Shown one piece after another: positions 1 to 11,203 of a stretch of 64,000 bases of DNA; position 1 is the first letter of the stretch; every line of letters starts with the position of its first letter. The notes below the pieces were generated by a model. The model saw only the letters and a program-made list of their open reading frames with translations. It ran no database searches and was not told the origin of the DNA. The DNA is from Lactarius indigo. Lineage: Eukaryota > Basidiomycota > Agaricomycetes > Russulales > Russulaceae. The position numbers and the translations under genes are program-made. The stretch lies in assembly GCA_025766275.1 (NCBI GenBank), contig JAFKAC010000001.1, forward strand, positions 1,674,001 to 1,738,000, written 5' to 3'.

Positions 1-276
1 GACAAAAGACTGAACGCATCTGGGTAGGGGGCCCAGTTTACGTTTACGCTTACGTTCATATTATTTTTCCTTTTTTTTCTTGTGACGTTGGTCGGCCTCG
101 TGCCCTCCATCAAACCACGTGTCCGCGTTCGCTCGGGCATGGACCCTTGCTTCCCAGTTTCCCCTTTGCCCGTGTCATGTTCGTGGCAAGCGACGCGGAA
201 GTGTTTACCGAGTCCTGCGCAGCCCCAATGTTTGATTGACACGGAAGGAGACAAACACGTTTGTTGCACTTGTGTA

Positions 277-756
277 TCAATCGTTGAAACACGTGTTGAT
301 CCGCCTGGAGGGGTTGAGGGAAATATCTCGGCACTGCGATTTGCGTGGGATGAGTAAGTCTGATGGAGTAAAATTCAGACTAGCGAGAGTTATCTCCCAC
401 ACAGACATGCCAGACTTGGTCCGATAAATGTTCGTATTCAAGTTCTGGTGAACCAAGACCACGCTAGTCCCGTCTGAAGTAACCAGGTGTACAGCGGGAT
501 CCTCCTCCGACTTCATCGTGAGAGGTGATTCCGTCCACAAATCAGGTACTTTGGAACACCTGTTGACCGGGTTGTCTCATACCTCTTCAATTGAGCATTG
601 GCCATCAACGTGAAGTGCCGGGTACGTCAAGGATAACGACGTTCGCTGCCATGGAGTGCTAGTGGGGCCATACATCTTGTGTTGTTTGTTAAAATCACGT
701 GACACCAGCACAAATGCCAAGGCAAAGACAATCACAGTCCGTAGGCTTCTGATCAT
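277..756 (-). pseudogene. Unassigned secreted-like reading frame with one internal stop
   Basis: I do not recognise this family. On the minus strand one continuous frame runs from an ATG at 756 to a stop at 277, broken only by a TGA near 577-579. The first ~20 residues are strongly hydrophobic (I-V-F-A-L-A-F-V-L-V after two Arg), as in a signal peptide or anchor. The part after the stop has a protein-like, non-repetitive composition and keeps the same frame. The TGA could be a point mutation from CGA, a sequencing error or part of an unseen intron; the nearest GT...AG pair there is too short (23 bp). It may equally be a chance open stretch. Confidence 0.25.
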
Positions 757-855
757 CAGTCTGTCAACATGCCAGTCCCCCAATTTGGAAACAACGGACG
801 CAAGGCTAGTACAACTATAAGGTGCTATGTCAGCGGATCTGGGTATAGGGGATGT

Positions 856-1929
856 TCATCGGGTCTTATCCTCAGCAAGGATTGCCTCGTTCAACTCGTC
901 TAGCGGTGCCAGCTCTTTCTTATCCACGAGATCAAACTACACATAGATCAGCCACGCTCTTCACAGCGAGTAGAATTAGCTTACTTCGTTGATAAAAAGG
1001 AAAAAATGACGATAGCTTGTGTTGAGGTGTGCTGGTATGCGACCCGTTAGCAGCGAAACGAGTTGGCGACGAATAAACGCACCTTCGATCCCAAGAGCAC
1101 AGATCTGGTCAAAATGATTGCTGTATATATGCGCGTACACACGGAACAGTCGTCGCACGATGGTGCGCACGGTGTCTCTGAATGTACGAGGGAATGGGAC
1201 GCCTGTGCCTTCGTCAGAGGCAAATCGAGTGATAGGAGATTGGGAAGTCGTACCTATGGTATTAGGAAAGACAGCCTCATCGTCCAGGATATTTTGGGCC
1301 CAGTTCATGAGGGCGTCGACGTAATCTGGCGCAGCAAGCTTCGTGGGGCGCTTGTAGCGCACACCGTCCTCCCAAAGATACTCGTACCTGATTTACGATG
1401 GTCAGTTATTAGGTGAACCGAGTGGAGATGGGAGCTCACCGAGGGCCAGCGGACATAACTGGACACTACGAGACGCGTACAATCAGGACCAGACCTGAGG
1501 CAAGTAAGAGGACCAACCTCCTGTGGGGTGCAGAACTCTGTCACTGTGCCGTAGAGCATGTTGAGGTGGTTGAAGAAATCGACAGCTGGAACGTCCGTCG
1601 CTCCTTTGATGCGGTGCTAGGCAGGCCAGCCAGACTCACCGTGCACGGCGAGCCATTCATTGAGGATCCTCGCCTTCTGGGAGCTTGACTGCAAGACGCA
1701 GGTTCCCGGAACCCTTTCCCGTGTCAATCCTTGCACACCTCATGTTGCTGGGCATAAAACAGGAGCGTACTAGGGTAGCCTCAGCATACTTCCTAAGTTG
1801 ATACTGCTTCGTGCCCTCTGGTATGTCTCTGCGTGGTTTGAAAGTGCGCGTCTTGCCTCTGTCAAATGGCATATCAATCCGAGTTGAAGATGATGATTGA
1901 AGCACTTACAGGCCGAAGAAGGTGGACAT
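856..1929 (-). CDS. MOB1: MOB1 kinase activator (Mob1/phocein family), one frameshift
   Basis: Mob1 binds and activates NDR/LATS kinases (Dbf2 in yeast) in the mitotic exit/septation pathway. Nine exons can be placed, with introns at 937-984, 1032-1082, 1203-1253, 1388-1439, 1466-1517, 1586-1639, 1714-1770 and 1859-1909. The deduced protein is about 218 residues, the usual Mob1 length. It shows the family hallmarks: TFKPRRDIPEGTKQYQL near the N-terminus, NEWLAVHAVDFFN, the zinc-binding CPVMSAG and YEYLWEDG segments, APDYVDALMNWAQ, RRLFRVYAHIYSNHF and AHLNTSYRHFFLF. The start ATG at 1929 gives MSTFFG. Exon 1640-1713 is one base too long: the frame changes between PEGED and LNEWLAVH near 1661-1670, where one C appears extra. 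Because Mob1 is normally essential, a consensus error is the likeliest cause. Confidence 0.93.
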
Positions 1930-2292
1930 GATGGTCAAGTCGAAGATTATCGCTTATCGCTTTCCATTTACCCTGGTAAGCGCAACATGTGACTACGACC
2001 ACGGTTCCCACGCTGGTGCCTGTAGTAGCTATTGTACGGTTGCAAGAACAGAATTTGATTCAGGTGCTCAATATAGCGCTCAATCCTGGATGAATTCAAG
2101 ATAGAATCAAAGCCTGAGCTGGAGACTCGCACCACAGTAGGCTTTTACAACGTCGTGAAAGAAACTACTGCGTTGGTGTTATGACTAAGAAGCGCCAAGT
2201 TTCTTTCAATGACGTACGCGATCTAAGCGTGATGGTTCCCATACGCATCAACAGGGGCCACGGTAGCGTAGCGGGTTCTGTGATTTCCCATC

Positions 2293-3316
2293 ATGTCGCG
2301 AATACTCTTTGTCCTGAGTTCTGCTCCAAAGACTCTCAAAGAAAAACCAACTGTAATATAACCAACGCGTTACGTCGCTCTGAATATACACTGAATACAT
2401 TTCACAGGGGTGGTTCCTTCCCGAGGCAGCCCATCCGTACTACGTCCTCTCCCCACACTTCCCCATCGATTTTGCCGCCCCCGGTGGACCGAACCCCCCG
2501 GTGGATCCTTATAGTATCGAGGTGATTCTAGCTCATCCTTGCGGTTGTATATGATTATAACGGTCTTGGTTTCTCGGCAGTTTTCCAAAGACGACGAAGA
2601 GAGCAAACGCTTCTTGAACGACGATCTTGCCGCCAAAGCTCTTCTAGAGAACGCAAAGCCTCTGAGCGAAGTCGAATTTTCTGATTACTTGGCGATATTC
2701 TACGTCGGTGGACATGGACCTGTGATCGATCTCGCGAAAGACGAGGTGAACATTGAGTTGGCAAACAAAGTACGTCCCAATCGCATTCGAAGAATTGGCC
2801 ACTGAAATCGCTTTTAAGTTCTACCGCGCCGGGAAGGTCATCGGTGCCGTATGCCATGGCACTGCGTGAGCTACAAAGTGTCACTTTATTGCTCCCATGA
2901 CGTCTGACAGAAGGGATTTGTAAAGTGCCATCGTAGGTGTCACGGGAGAGGATGGAAAGTCCATTTTCGACGGTAAGGTCGTGACTGGTTTCTCCAACGA
3001 TGAAGAAAAAGAAATTGGTATGGTGGATGTAAGCAAGTCAATACTATTCAAAAAATGGTTACCACAATGAAGACTTTCAGGACGTGCCCTTCCTACTCGA
3101 AGATCGCATCAAGTCGCTCGGCGGGACATACGAGAAGGCGGATAAAATATTCTGTGTTCGTATTGAGTTTCGTCACTTCTCGCGGTACCCCTTGACTAAG
3201 AGATTCCTCTCCAGGTAAAGGTTGTGCATTCCGGTAACCTATTCACCGGGCAGAACCCTGCATCTGCCAAGCCACTCGCCGAAGAGATTTTGAAGAAATT
3301 GCAGGGTAAGGTCTAA
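2293..3316 (+). CDS. DJ-1/PfpI family protein, Hsp31-like
   Basis: This is a class I glutamine-amidotransferase-like protein of the DJ-1/Hsp31 branch, whose members act as glyoxalase III-type enzymes or stress chaperones in the cytosol. Seven exons are deduced (2293-2352, 2408-2521, 2581-2769, 2819-2865, 2926-3028, 3081-3155, 3215-3316), total 229 codons plus stop, in frame throughout. The N-terminus reads MSRILFVLSSAPKTL, then GWFLPEAAHPYYVL and IDFAAPGGPNPPVDP. The glycine-rich turn YVGGHGPVIDL precedes the nucleophile elbow GAVCHGTA with the expected catalytic Cys. The C-terminal VHSGNLFTGQNPASA segment is typical of the Hsp31 group. The ATG at 2293 is the only one that fits exon 1. Which biochemical activity it has cannot be told from sequence. 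Confidence 0.92.
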
Positions 3317-5838
3317 ACCGGGTTTGTGCGTTCGTGCATCTGCGTCTGAGATATTCAAAGATCTGTGAGAAATGTGAAACAAATTCGTGACAACGACTTG
3401 TATATTCGATTGACCCCTTGCTCCGAGTTAGCAAATTAACCGTAGGCGATGATACTTACTGAAACACATGGACACTCTGCCCCCGGCCCGGTTCGAGTTT
3501 CAGTGCTGCCTCCGGTCAACGCCCCTCAAGGGGCGCAAGAAAGGTTTGTTCCCTTGTTTCCTAAAAGGACCAAAACACACCGAGATTCGCGAATGCAGAT
3601 GTGAAAAGTCGGACAAGGCTTGGCAAGTGGTCGATCGGTTTGTTATCGTAACAGATGAGGCAAAAGGAAAACGGGTGTCAAAGATAGAATCTGATAGATG
3701 GAATGACCCCAGGACTGGGCGAAACGCTAGTCAAGGGTCCTTGTAGTCGTGACCGCCAACCGGTGATTTTGTGCGTGCCGGGCCGTGAACAATTCTCATT
3801 TTGACGTGTACGGGTATCGCCGACTATGAGCCGTGTCTGCGTTTCCAAGAAAGCGCTCGTTACTGTACAGTAATCCGAGTCTGCGCTGGCACACGCTATT
3901 GCTATCTGAAGGTGAGGAAAAGCAAGCAGATAAATCCCTCTTGTCAGACACAGTTTCGAAGACATTTCTCCCCCCCCCCCTCCCGATTTCTCAATAGACA
4001 ACGTGTCGGCGGCGTAGAGAAGTAATTAACGGCAACGCTGCAACAGACAGTTTAATCTAGGCCGGTGTCGAAGCTGAGTTAGTAGGAATGCAGTGAACTG
4101 TATATACACTATTGGCATTTCGCGATGGATTCTAATTCAATCGAACGAAAGCCCCGAACGTTCCGCGCTGTGGAAAGGAACACCCTGGTACACCCTCATT
4201 ACTTGCCCCGCGTGCGTTCACGGAAGACGGAGGTTTTCCGGGCTCTCCAGACACACTGGCAGATCTCGCCCTAGTCAACTTCGTGATAGAGGCAACAGGA
4301 TACGTTACTGGACACGAAGCGATGCCCAGCCGACCCTGCGAGGTTGATCCGCAAACAACCACAAAAAGTTCAACGTCGTAGTCCCCCCCCCCAACTTACA
4401 GGGTATAATTCAGGCGCCAATCAAGTCAGAGCGATACAGCCAACCAACGCCTGTCAGCCTCGCGCATCACATGCGGCTCGACTCACGGAGATCGAACCCC
4501 CCCCCCAATACCCCTCGGCGATCCAGACACCTAGCGTTGATAAATCGCTACGCTGGTCCTTACATGGACACAGGGAGGCTGTAAAATTCCGGGGCCAGAA
4601 GATAACACGATACGAAAATTCCAGCAGGACAAATTGACAGACTATTAAGGTCCAGGCTACATGATGGCGCTCCGTATCTCAGGGCGCACATTAGTGGGTT
4701 CAAAATAGCAAGCGACCGGTGGGGTCGGGGGAAGTTTAACAGCCTGCCGTCATGTCCTATCTGATCTGGTCTCCTTCCCTGGTCAAACGGGTCGTGACGA
4801 GGAAGGCGCATATTCCCGTTGCGAGGGCGGCGGACGGCACTATTTCCATACGGGGAATCTGGTCGTGGCGCGGCCGGGGGTCGCGCGGGACTCGCGACCA
4901 TCATTGTGTGAGGACACGACCGCGATTAGGTGTGTGAGTAAGCCGTGGACCTCAGATTAACATTTAAAAAAAAATAAAGATAAGATGATCGATATAGAGC
5001 GGCGGATACCGAGGCAGAAGACAGTCACGACCTGGCTCCTGCTATAAGTAATGCATAGGGATTTGCGTGAAGCCGAGAGAAGGCGGCTAAAGTGGTTTTC
5101 CATAGCCTAGTAGTGCTACAGCAAGGCGAAGGTCCTAGTGGGTCCTTGTATACGACACAAGCGAGGGTCCGATGCCCCTAGTCTACAGAGATGCCTCGTG
5201 GCTAGCCTCGCGGTGCGACGTCAACAGCGAAGTGTTCGGAATGTTAGTGAAGACACGGCGTTGTCGGTTTGGGCTCGGTGCTTATGCGGTGTCGGCTTGC
5301 GGTATCCTTTGGTGGCAGGGTAACTTACTAGCATTTCGTGGGCGTTCCACAAAGGGCGCTCCTCCCTCCGCTACCGGCGTTCCGTTGGTACGCCGTCCGG
5401 GCGGTTGGCCGCGGTTCCTCATTTAGGTCAAGCCACCCATGACAAGTCCCCCTGCAATGCTGGCGGCACACCTTTGAGGAAGTTGCTCGGCACGGGCGAG
5501 AAGCACAACCTCTAAGAGAGCGGTGTCTGTGAGAAGATCAGGATGGCAATAATGTCCACGTTGTCGATACTTGCTCAGAGGCATTAATGCGAGTATAGCC
5601 GGAAAGGTCAGCAGGCAGTATATCATCGCGTCGTAGATATGGTGAGTAGAGATGAGCAAAACGAAAAACGGGGTGATAATTACTAGCCGCAATATCGAAT
5701 TACCTTTTCTTTAAATGCCGTCCTCAGTAGGGGCGTTTTCAGGCATCGTCAGAGCAAGAAGTATCATTCACATCAATTCAAACGACAAACTCGATATTTC
5801 CTAGCCAGAGGCATTCTCCTTCTCCCTTAGAGCTCGGG
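3317..5838. other. Gene-poor stretch with poly-C tracts
   Basis: No protein family, intron-linked exon set or RNA gene could be recognised on either strand. Open stretches are short and of low-complexity composition. Three homopolymer C runs of about 10-11 bases lie at 3970-3980, 4383-4392 and 4497-4506. Confidence 0.6.
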
Positions 5839-6220
5839 TTAGGGCTCACCCTGACGCTCAGGGATCCCATGGTCAGCAAGATAGTCCAAAGCCTGCTCCG
5901 CTGCCGCACGCTTCGCGAGGCCTTTGGAAAGACCTTGGCCGCTTCCAAGAGTAACGCCGCGGACTAAAGCGAAGGTGCGTTTAGCCAGCTTGCATTTCAT
6001 TGAACTGAATTGTACCTACGGTTAGCGATGGCACGATGGACGGCTTGATTGTTTGGGCCTTCCTGGGTCATAGTCCAACTGAGCTCGTGGCGGATATTGC
6101 CCCCAGTGTTGCTTTGCAACAGATTATTCAAAGCAACGACGGGATCTGCTGCTGAAGTTTCGAGCATTTGTGAGAGTTCGCTGACACCAAGAACATGCAC
6201 CTACCAGGTCCAGGTTCCAT
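5839..6220 (-). CDS. Small protein made of a single dsRNA-binding domain
   Basis: Three exons (6220-6205, 6151-6020, 5963-5839) give a 90-residue protein that is essentially one double-stranded RNA-binding fold. Visible landmarks are ADPVVALNNLLQ (helix 1), ELSWTMTQEGPNNQ (strands 1-2 with the GP turn), LRGVTLGSGQG and the C-terminal helix LSKGLAKRAAAEQALDYL. The K-x3-K-R-A-A-A segment is the canonical dsRNA phosphate-contact motif. Both introns (53 and 56 bp) have branch-like CTAA or CTCAC signals. The ATG at 6220 is favoured because it joins exon 2 in phase; an in-exon ATG at about 6165 would give a slightly shorter product. Lone-dsRBD proteins occur in Agaricomycetes, and their partners are unknown to me. 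A role with dsRNA processing is only inference. Confidence 0.78.
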
Positions 6221-8505
6221 TGTATTGTTGTTAGTTTTCGTAGTGAGTTCAGAGTGAAGTCTTGGGATACGTTCCGAACCCTCTAAATACCATTCGCTGC
6301 AATGCGATTTTCCAAGCAGAGACAACCCTGATGAAGACAATCATCGCGTAAAGTCGTATCTGTTTTCGACGATCCTACACCCCGACATCCACAGCGTCTG
6401 GGAAACGTGAAGATAAAACGCCGTGACGACTAGGAATGTCAGACCTACAGCTGTTGGGACGCGACAAGACAGCTCCAAGTTGGGGTTGTCTTCACAAGGA
6501 GCACGCAGCGTCACGTCCGCACCAGAAACCCCGATAGAACCCTACAGCAGTGAATGCGCAGGTGGTCCGGTGAAGAAAGGGAATAAACGGAATTTCGGGG
6601 GCCAGGAATTGCCAGCAATTCGGCGAGGGGCTAGCACGTGTACCGATTGCAGGTGGCACCGAGCGTCATGAAAGGTACGTGTGGAAAGCGAGGATCTTTC
6701 GGAGTACGAGAAGCGGACTTGGGTTTTCGAAAGAGGGGTTCAGTATCTAGCCAGAAGGCGAATACAATTTGGCTCCCAACAGGCGCTCACCTTGCAAGCC
6801 GCACAGAACAAACTCCGCTTCAAAAGTTGAGGTAATGAATAGAGCACACATGGTGGACGCCAATGCGGCGGTCCGGAGATTACAGGTGAAAACATCGAAT
6901 ACAGTAGCAGGGGCGGAACAGAATGAGAGTCATACGTTGCCCAGGGTGTTATGCGCTCGGCATGGCGTTCCCGGTCAACTGATAGGACACCAGCACGCCC
7001 AGTAAGCGGGAAATGAACAATCAATATATCCCTCCAGTACTTGGACTGGCTCGTTTTGTCAGGCGTAACTGGCTCTGTCCCCAGAGTCTAAAGCACGCGG
7101 TGAAACCGTTCTCAGCGCCAAACGAGGGTCGATACCAAAGTCAGGTGGAACCAGCGGCGTCAGTTGACGGACTTTCAAAACAAGCCCTGACGGCAGCGGC
7201 GATATAACTTCTACACCCCTTTGATTGTGCTCAATCAATCCGTGGTTAGATATGGGGGAGAGGTCATATGTGTGATAGACTGTAGAGTGTATAGTTACAC
7301 CAGATTCATCAGGCCACAAGATGACTGTAGTTTTGATGAGCGTCGGCGCCCGGGGAATAATAAATAGACGACTGGAGGGGTCACCCGGTCATAGGCACGT
7401 CGGATTAGCGCAAGGCCGGTAGGTGCTGTGAGCAATAGTTCTCCTTAGTCTCTGTGATGGTTGCGAGTGAAAGTCCTATGCACGACACCTCGTGGGGACA
7501 CGCACAACGAATGGTGACAACTGACTTGTCCAATGCAGACGGAGTCGAGTGCGCCCGCAAGATCCGGCTCCCCGCCTTCGTCGAGGGACGTATGATAGAG
7601 AAGTTACTTTCGCAGTTCACCTGTCGGAGGCGTCATGATTGCGCTTGAATCACGCAATTCGTGAGTAGCCGCCGTTGATACTTCTGCGATGAAACGTTCC
7701 CAAGCTCGGAATGTACTTCAGGTCAGCTGGAGCCATCGCGCTCATTCCCGCGTGTGACATACAGTTGTGGGCGGCTCTACCCGAGGTGGCGGAGTTCTTG
7801 AGTTCGCTGTGGGAGTCACGGTGCTCCACAAGCAAGTAGTGATGCTTATCCATTGTCTCATCGAGGTGGTTGCGAGCTCTGGTATTTTCGAAATTAATGA
7901 GGCATGATCATGTGCCGGCGTCACGTTGCTGCCCCTTTCGTGGGCGTGTGGTCCACGATATTCGCTGGCCAACGGATGTTCGCACCTGGGCTGCCGCGGG
8001 TCTTCGCGGAGCTTCAACACTATCAGGCTTGGAGGAAGAATTGCCGCAGATAGTATCAGGCACAATGAGTGAAGGTGGATTAACTGCGTGGATAGACCTC
8101 ACTAAAGTAGGTCAAAATGAGAATGATGTCCCATGATGCCCATTTATATGCGCCGCGCGTGTACATGGGCGAGCTCAGTTGGATGAATGTAGTCAAGAGA
8201 GCCCAAACCCCTACTTACAGACAAGCCGCAAGTCAGAAGTCTTGAGCTGACGAAGTTCCATAGTCAGTTTACGTTCTAATTGGGTGGCGCATACCGCTTA
8301 CATTGAGTAGGTCAGCGCTTCGAATCCGAAGGTACTTACTAGATGGCCAAAGACAGCAAGTGCACCTAACACCAGTGTTAGCCCTGAGGTAGGATTTCCA
8401 AACTTCCAGGGCCGAGACGAGAATACAGTTGACAGGCCAGTTGAAAGAAGATAGTGGGAGTGTGATTGATTTCATAGATGTCAAAGGTCAGACCACAACA
8501 CCTGC
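6221..8505. other. Gene-poor stretch, nothing recognised
   Basis: About 2.3 kb between the dsRBD gene and the U2B'' gene. Only short open frames are present, and none shows family motifs or plausible exon joins on either strand. Confidence 0.55.
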
Positions 8506-9417
8506 CTATGGTAAAAAAGTGACCGCCATGTTCCATCCTTTCTTGAGCTGGAAGCCATCTAGCATCTGTCTTGCAACCGTAGCCAGCTGCGCGTTCTCAA
8601 AGACAACTTCCGCTGTTTTGACCTTTTCGCCAGCAGCGTTGGGTTTGGGAGACGGTTTGACTTGCGCCGTCTGAAAACCCCGGTATCTGGATGTTTTTGA
8701 GTGAGCTGTAGGGTAGAGTAACGCAGCACAACGTACTGTTGAAATAGCACCGCGAGGACACCATTGGTAACCTCCTGTGGGAGGTTCGAACATGATAACT
8801 TGTTGGAAGGCTGCGCTTGTGCTGAATGGACAGGATGAGCAAGAGGTTGTAAAATTATTCCGTAACTAAGCATAGTAAAAATATTCGACATACTGTTAGA
8901 AGTACTTGGAGCGGGGGGGCCCGCCTCATCGTCATCATCGATGTCCATCTCCTCGCCGTCCTCATCCCCTGCTCTCTCGCGCTTGGCGCGCACATCCGAC
9001 TCCTCTGCCTCACGTACGCGCTTCGCAGAAGAGGCGTGGGCAAAGTTAGGGGGGACGAAGTTGGGGTCTTCACGGCGCAAAGTCGCATGAGACTTGGATT
9101 TTGCATATGAGATGCGCTACGAACGGACCTAGTGTAAGTGACAAGACACGACGAGATATTTTAAAAAAGCGAACCATAGGTTTGTCATAGAAAGCCATTC
9201 CATCGCATGCACGCAATGCGGCGGTCGCAGATGCGAGATCAGTAAAGACCAGAAAGGCCTGACCTCTCATTTTTGGTGTCTTAGTTGCGACAACATCGAT
9301 AAGCTTTCCATAAGTAGTGAAAAGCGCGAAAAGCTGTGAGCGTATTTCATCTTTGTTGATCTTGTCGTTAAGATTGTTGATGTAAAGAGTTGTATTCGGC
9401 TGGATCGTCTCGGCCAT
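8506..9417 (-). CDS. U2 small nuclear ribonucleoprotein B''/U1A-type protein
   Basis: This is a spliceosomal RNA-binding protein of the U1A/U2B'' family with two RRMs. Four exons (9417-9175, 9116-8894, 8821-8737, 8686-8506) sum to 243 codons plus stop. RRM1 begins at residue 5-10 with NTTLYINNLNDKINKDEI (RNP2 LYINNL), carries RNP1-like RGQAFLVF, and ends KPMRISYAKSKSHA. A linker with an acidic run (EDGEEMDIDDDDE) and Lys/Arg-rich parts follows. The divergent second RRM (LSCSNLPQE...LAVLFQQ) ends at about residue 243. The short, shallow second RRM and overall length fit fungal U2B''/Msl1-like proteins. U1A is the close alternative, and many fungi have only one member. It is divergent with the ceramide synthase gene across about 410 bp. 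Confidence 0.88.
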
Positions 9418-9826
9418 GAGGATATGAGGAGATCCGTGCACGTTTGACCAACGCGTGACCCTGCTTGTGGCTATTGTGATTCCCACGGTCTGCACACGTT
9501 CATGTCACAAAATAATTTAAATAATAATTAAATAATAAATGTAATAACAATATATTGGCCAGGGGCAGCCCCTGGCCACTGGCGAACAGTTCTCTAGGTC
9601 ACTCTGCTCTTCCGCGCTCTTGCTCACGGTACATAAGTACTCTCACCCCCCTAAAGTCTCTGAGCGCCTCATCTGCTAACCCGGCACCTCAGACAGGTCT
9701 CAGATTAGGTGTTTTAGAGTGTCAGTAACTTCATGTTCTCTTGCCCTGACCCCCTTCCCTTAATCACGAAATTTTCACAGTGTTCATCGTGTTTTTGAAC
9801 CTGACCCTCGGTCTTCTTGACTGTTC
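9418..9826. promoter_or_regulatory. Divergent intergenic region with AT-rich core
   Basis: This 409-bp region lies between the start of the U2B''-type gene (-) and the ceramide synthase gene (+), so it must hold both promoters. A very AT-rich tract at about 9508-9555 stands out. No unambiguous TATA box was identified. Confidence 0.45.
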
Positions 9827-11203
9827 ATGACCATTGACACGTCGACGTACCCTCCAAAGCCTGATACATGGACTATTTTTTGACCTTAAGCGACTCCCTT
9901 CCTTCCTGGTGCCCTTCGTCACCCTCTCTTACTCTGTCGACCCTCCCCTTAATCCCGACTCGTTCCCCGACTCTTCCTATCACGATATCGGCTACCGCGA
10001 TGTCTGCCTTATCGTCACACTCATAGCTATCATGGCCATCCTCCGTGATGCTGCTCGTGTATTCGTGTTAGAGCCATTTGCTCATTGGAAGCTTGCCCGT
10101 GACTGGCGTCGTCGCCGGGCTCTCAAGTCTGGTTCCTCCACTCCAGATTCGAAACCGAGCTCAAACAATGGTGTTGGTTACGACGCTAACAGCAAAGTCA
10201 ACGAACCTGTTGCCATAAATAGTAGCGTGGAGAAGCTCATCGCGGACCGCCCTCCCGAGAACTCGCCTGCGGCGCGTCGAATTCGCCACTCTGTCACCCG
10301 CTTCGCAGAGCAAGGGTGGCAGGTCATTTACTATACGACTCAATGGTCACTAGGGATGGTACGTTTTTCTTATCTCATCCCTTTTCGGAAAACGTTTGCT
10401 CACTTTACGACACAGTACATTCATTATTATCTTCCTTCCAATCTCTGGGCTAGATACCCTCACGTACCACTTGCTGGTATCGTCAAGTTCTATTACCTGA
10501 TGCAGATCTCCCTATACGTTCACGCCGTTCTTCTTCTCAATGCCGAGGCCCGACGCAAAGACCACTGGCAAATGATGGCTCACCACGTTGTCACTATCAG
10601 TCTGATCGTCGGGAGTTACTATTACGGTTTCACGCGCGTTGGGTGTTTGATCATGGTACTCATGGATTGGTGTGACATTTTCTTCCGGTAATATATTCAT
10701 TCCACGGACATCCTGATTGAACGCTAACACACATCTCTCAAAGGTCGCCAAAATGCTGCGGTACCTCTCTTACCAGATCGCATGTGACGTAATGTTTGTG
10801 TGGTGGATGCTCTCCTGGTTTGTCACGCGTCATGTACTGTTCTGCAAAGTCATCGCATCAGCCTATTGGGGCGTGACGACACAACTGGAATTTGGCGAGT
10901 TCGAGCGCGGCTACTGGCTCACGAAGGAGGTACACACCACCCTTGTTGTCCTTCTCGTCATCTTAGAGGTGAGCGCGCTCGTTCACCCCCAATTTATAAC
11001 GCAATTTATTCCTCTCCGTCATAGATAATTCAGAGCATCTGGTCGTACCTGATATTTGGAGTAGCATATCGCGTATTAAAGGGCGAGGGCGCCGAGGACT
11101 CGCGGAGTGATGATGAAGGGTAAGCCTTCCTCTCCCATATCAACGAGGTTTTGTAACTGAACCATTTAAAAGTGAGGATGAGCAAGTCAAGAAGGACCGC
11201 TAA
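9827..11203 (+). CDS. LAG1: Ceramide synthase (LAG1/LAC1, TLC domain), two compensating indels
   Basis: Acyl-CoA-dependent ceramide synthase of the ER membrane. Five exons are deduced (9827-10358, 10416-10687, 10744-10968, 11025-11119, 11173-11203), total 384 codons plus stop. The Lag1 signature is clear: TTQWSLG, LWARYPHVPLAG, KFYYLMQISLYVHA, NAEARRKDHWQMMAHHVV with the catalytic His pair, RVGCLIMVLMDWCDIF and AKMLRYLSYQ...WFVTRHVLF. Several hydrophobic segments match the multi-pass TLC topology. The C-terminus ends K-K-D-R, a dilysine (KKxx) ER-retrieval signal. Two single-base problems exist. A six-T run at 9876-9881 must be five for the start ATG at 9827 to stay in frame. One base is missing before the donor near 10677-10687, where L-P is expected. 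They cancel in total length and are most simply consensus errors. Confidence 0.9.

Noticed and set aside
8269..8340. Possible tRNA (GGTCAGCGCTTCGAATCCGA-like B-box)
   Set aside because: No matching A-box, acceptor stem or T-arm pairing could be built around it.
9834..9836. Non-ATG start for ceramide synthase
   Set aside because: The ATG at 9827 gives a good N-terminus once the T run is shortened by one base, which is simpler than TTG initiation in a fungal nuclear gene.
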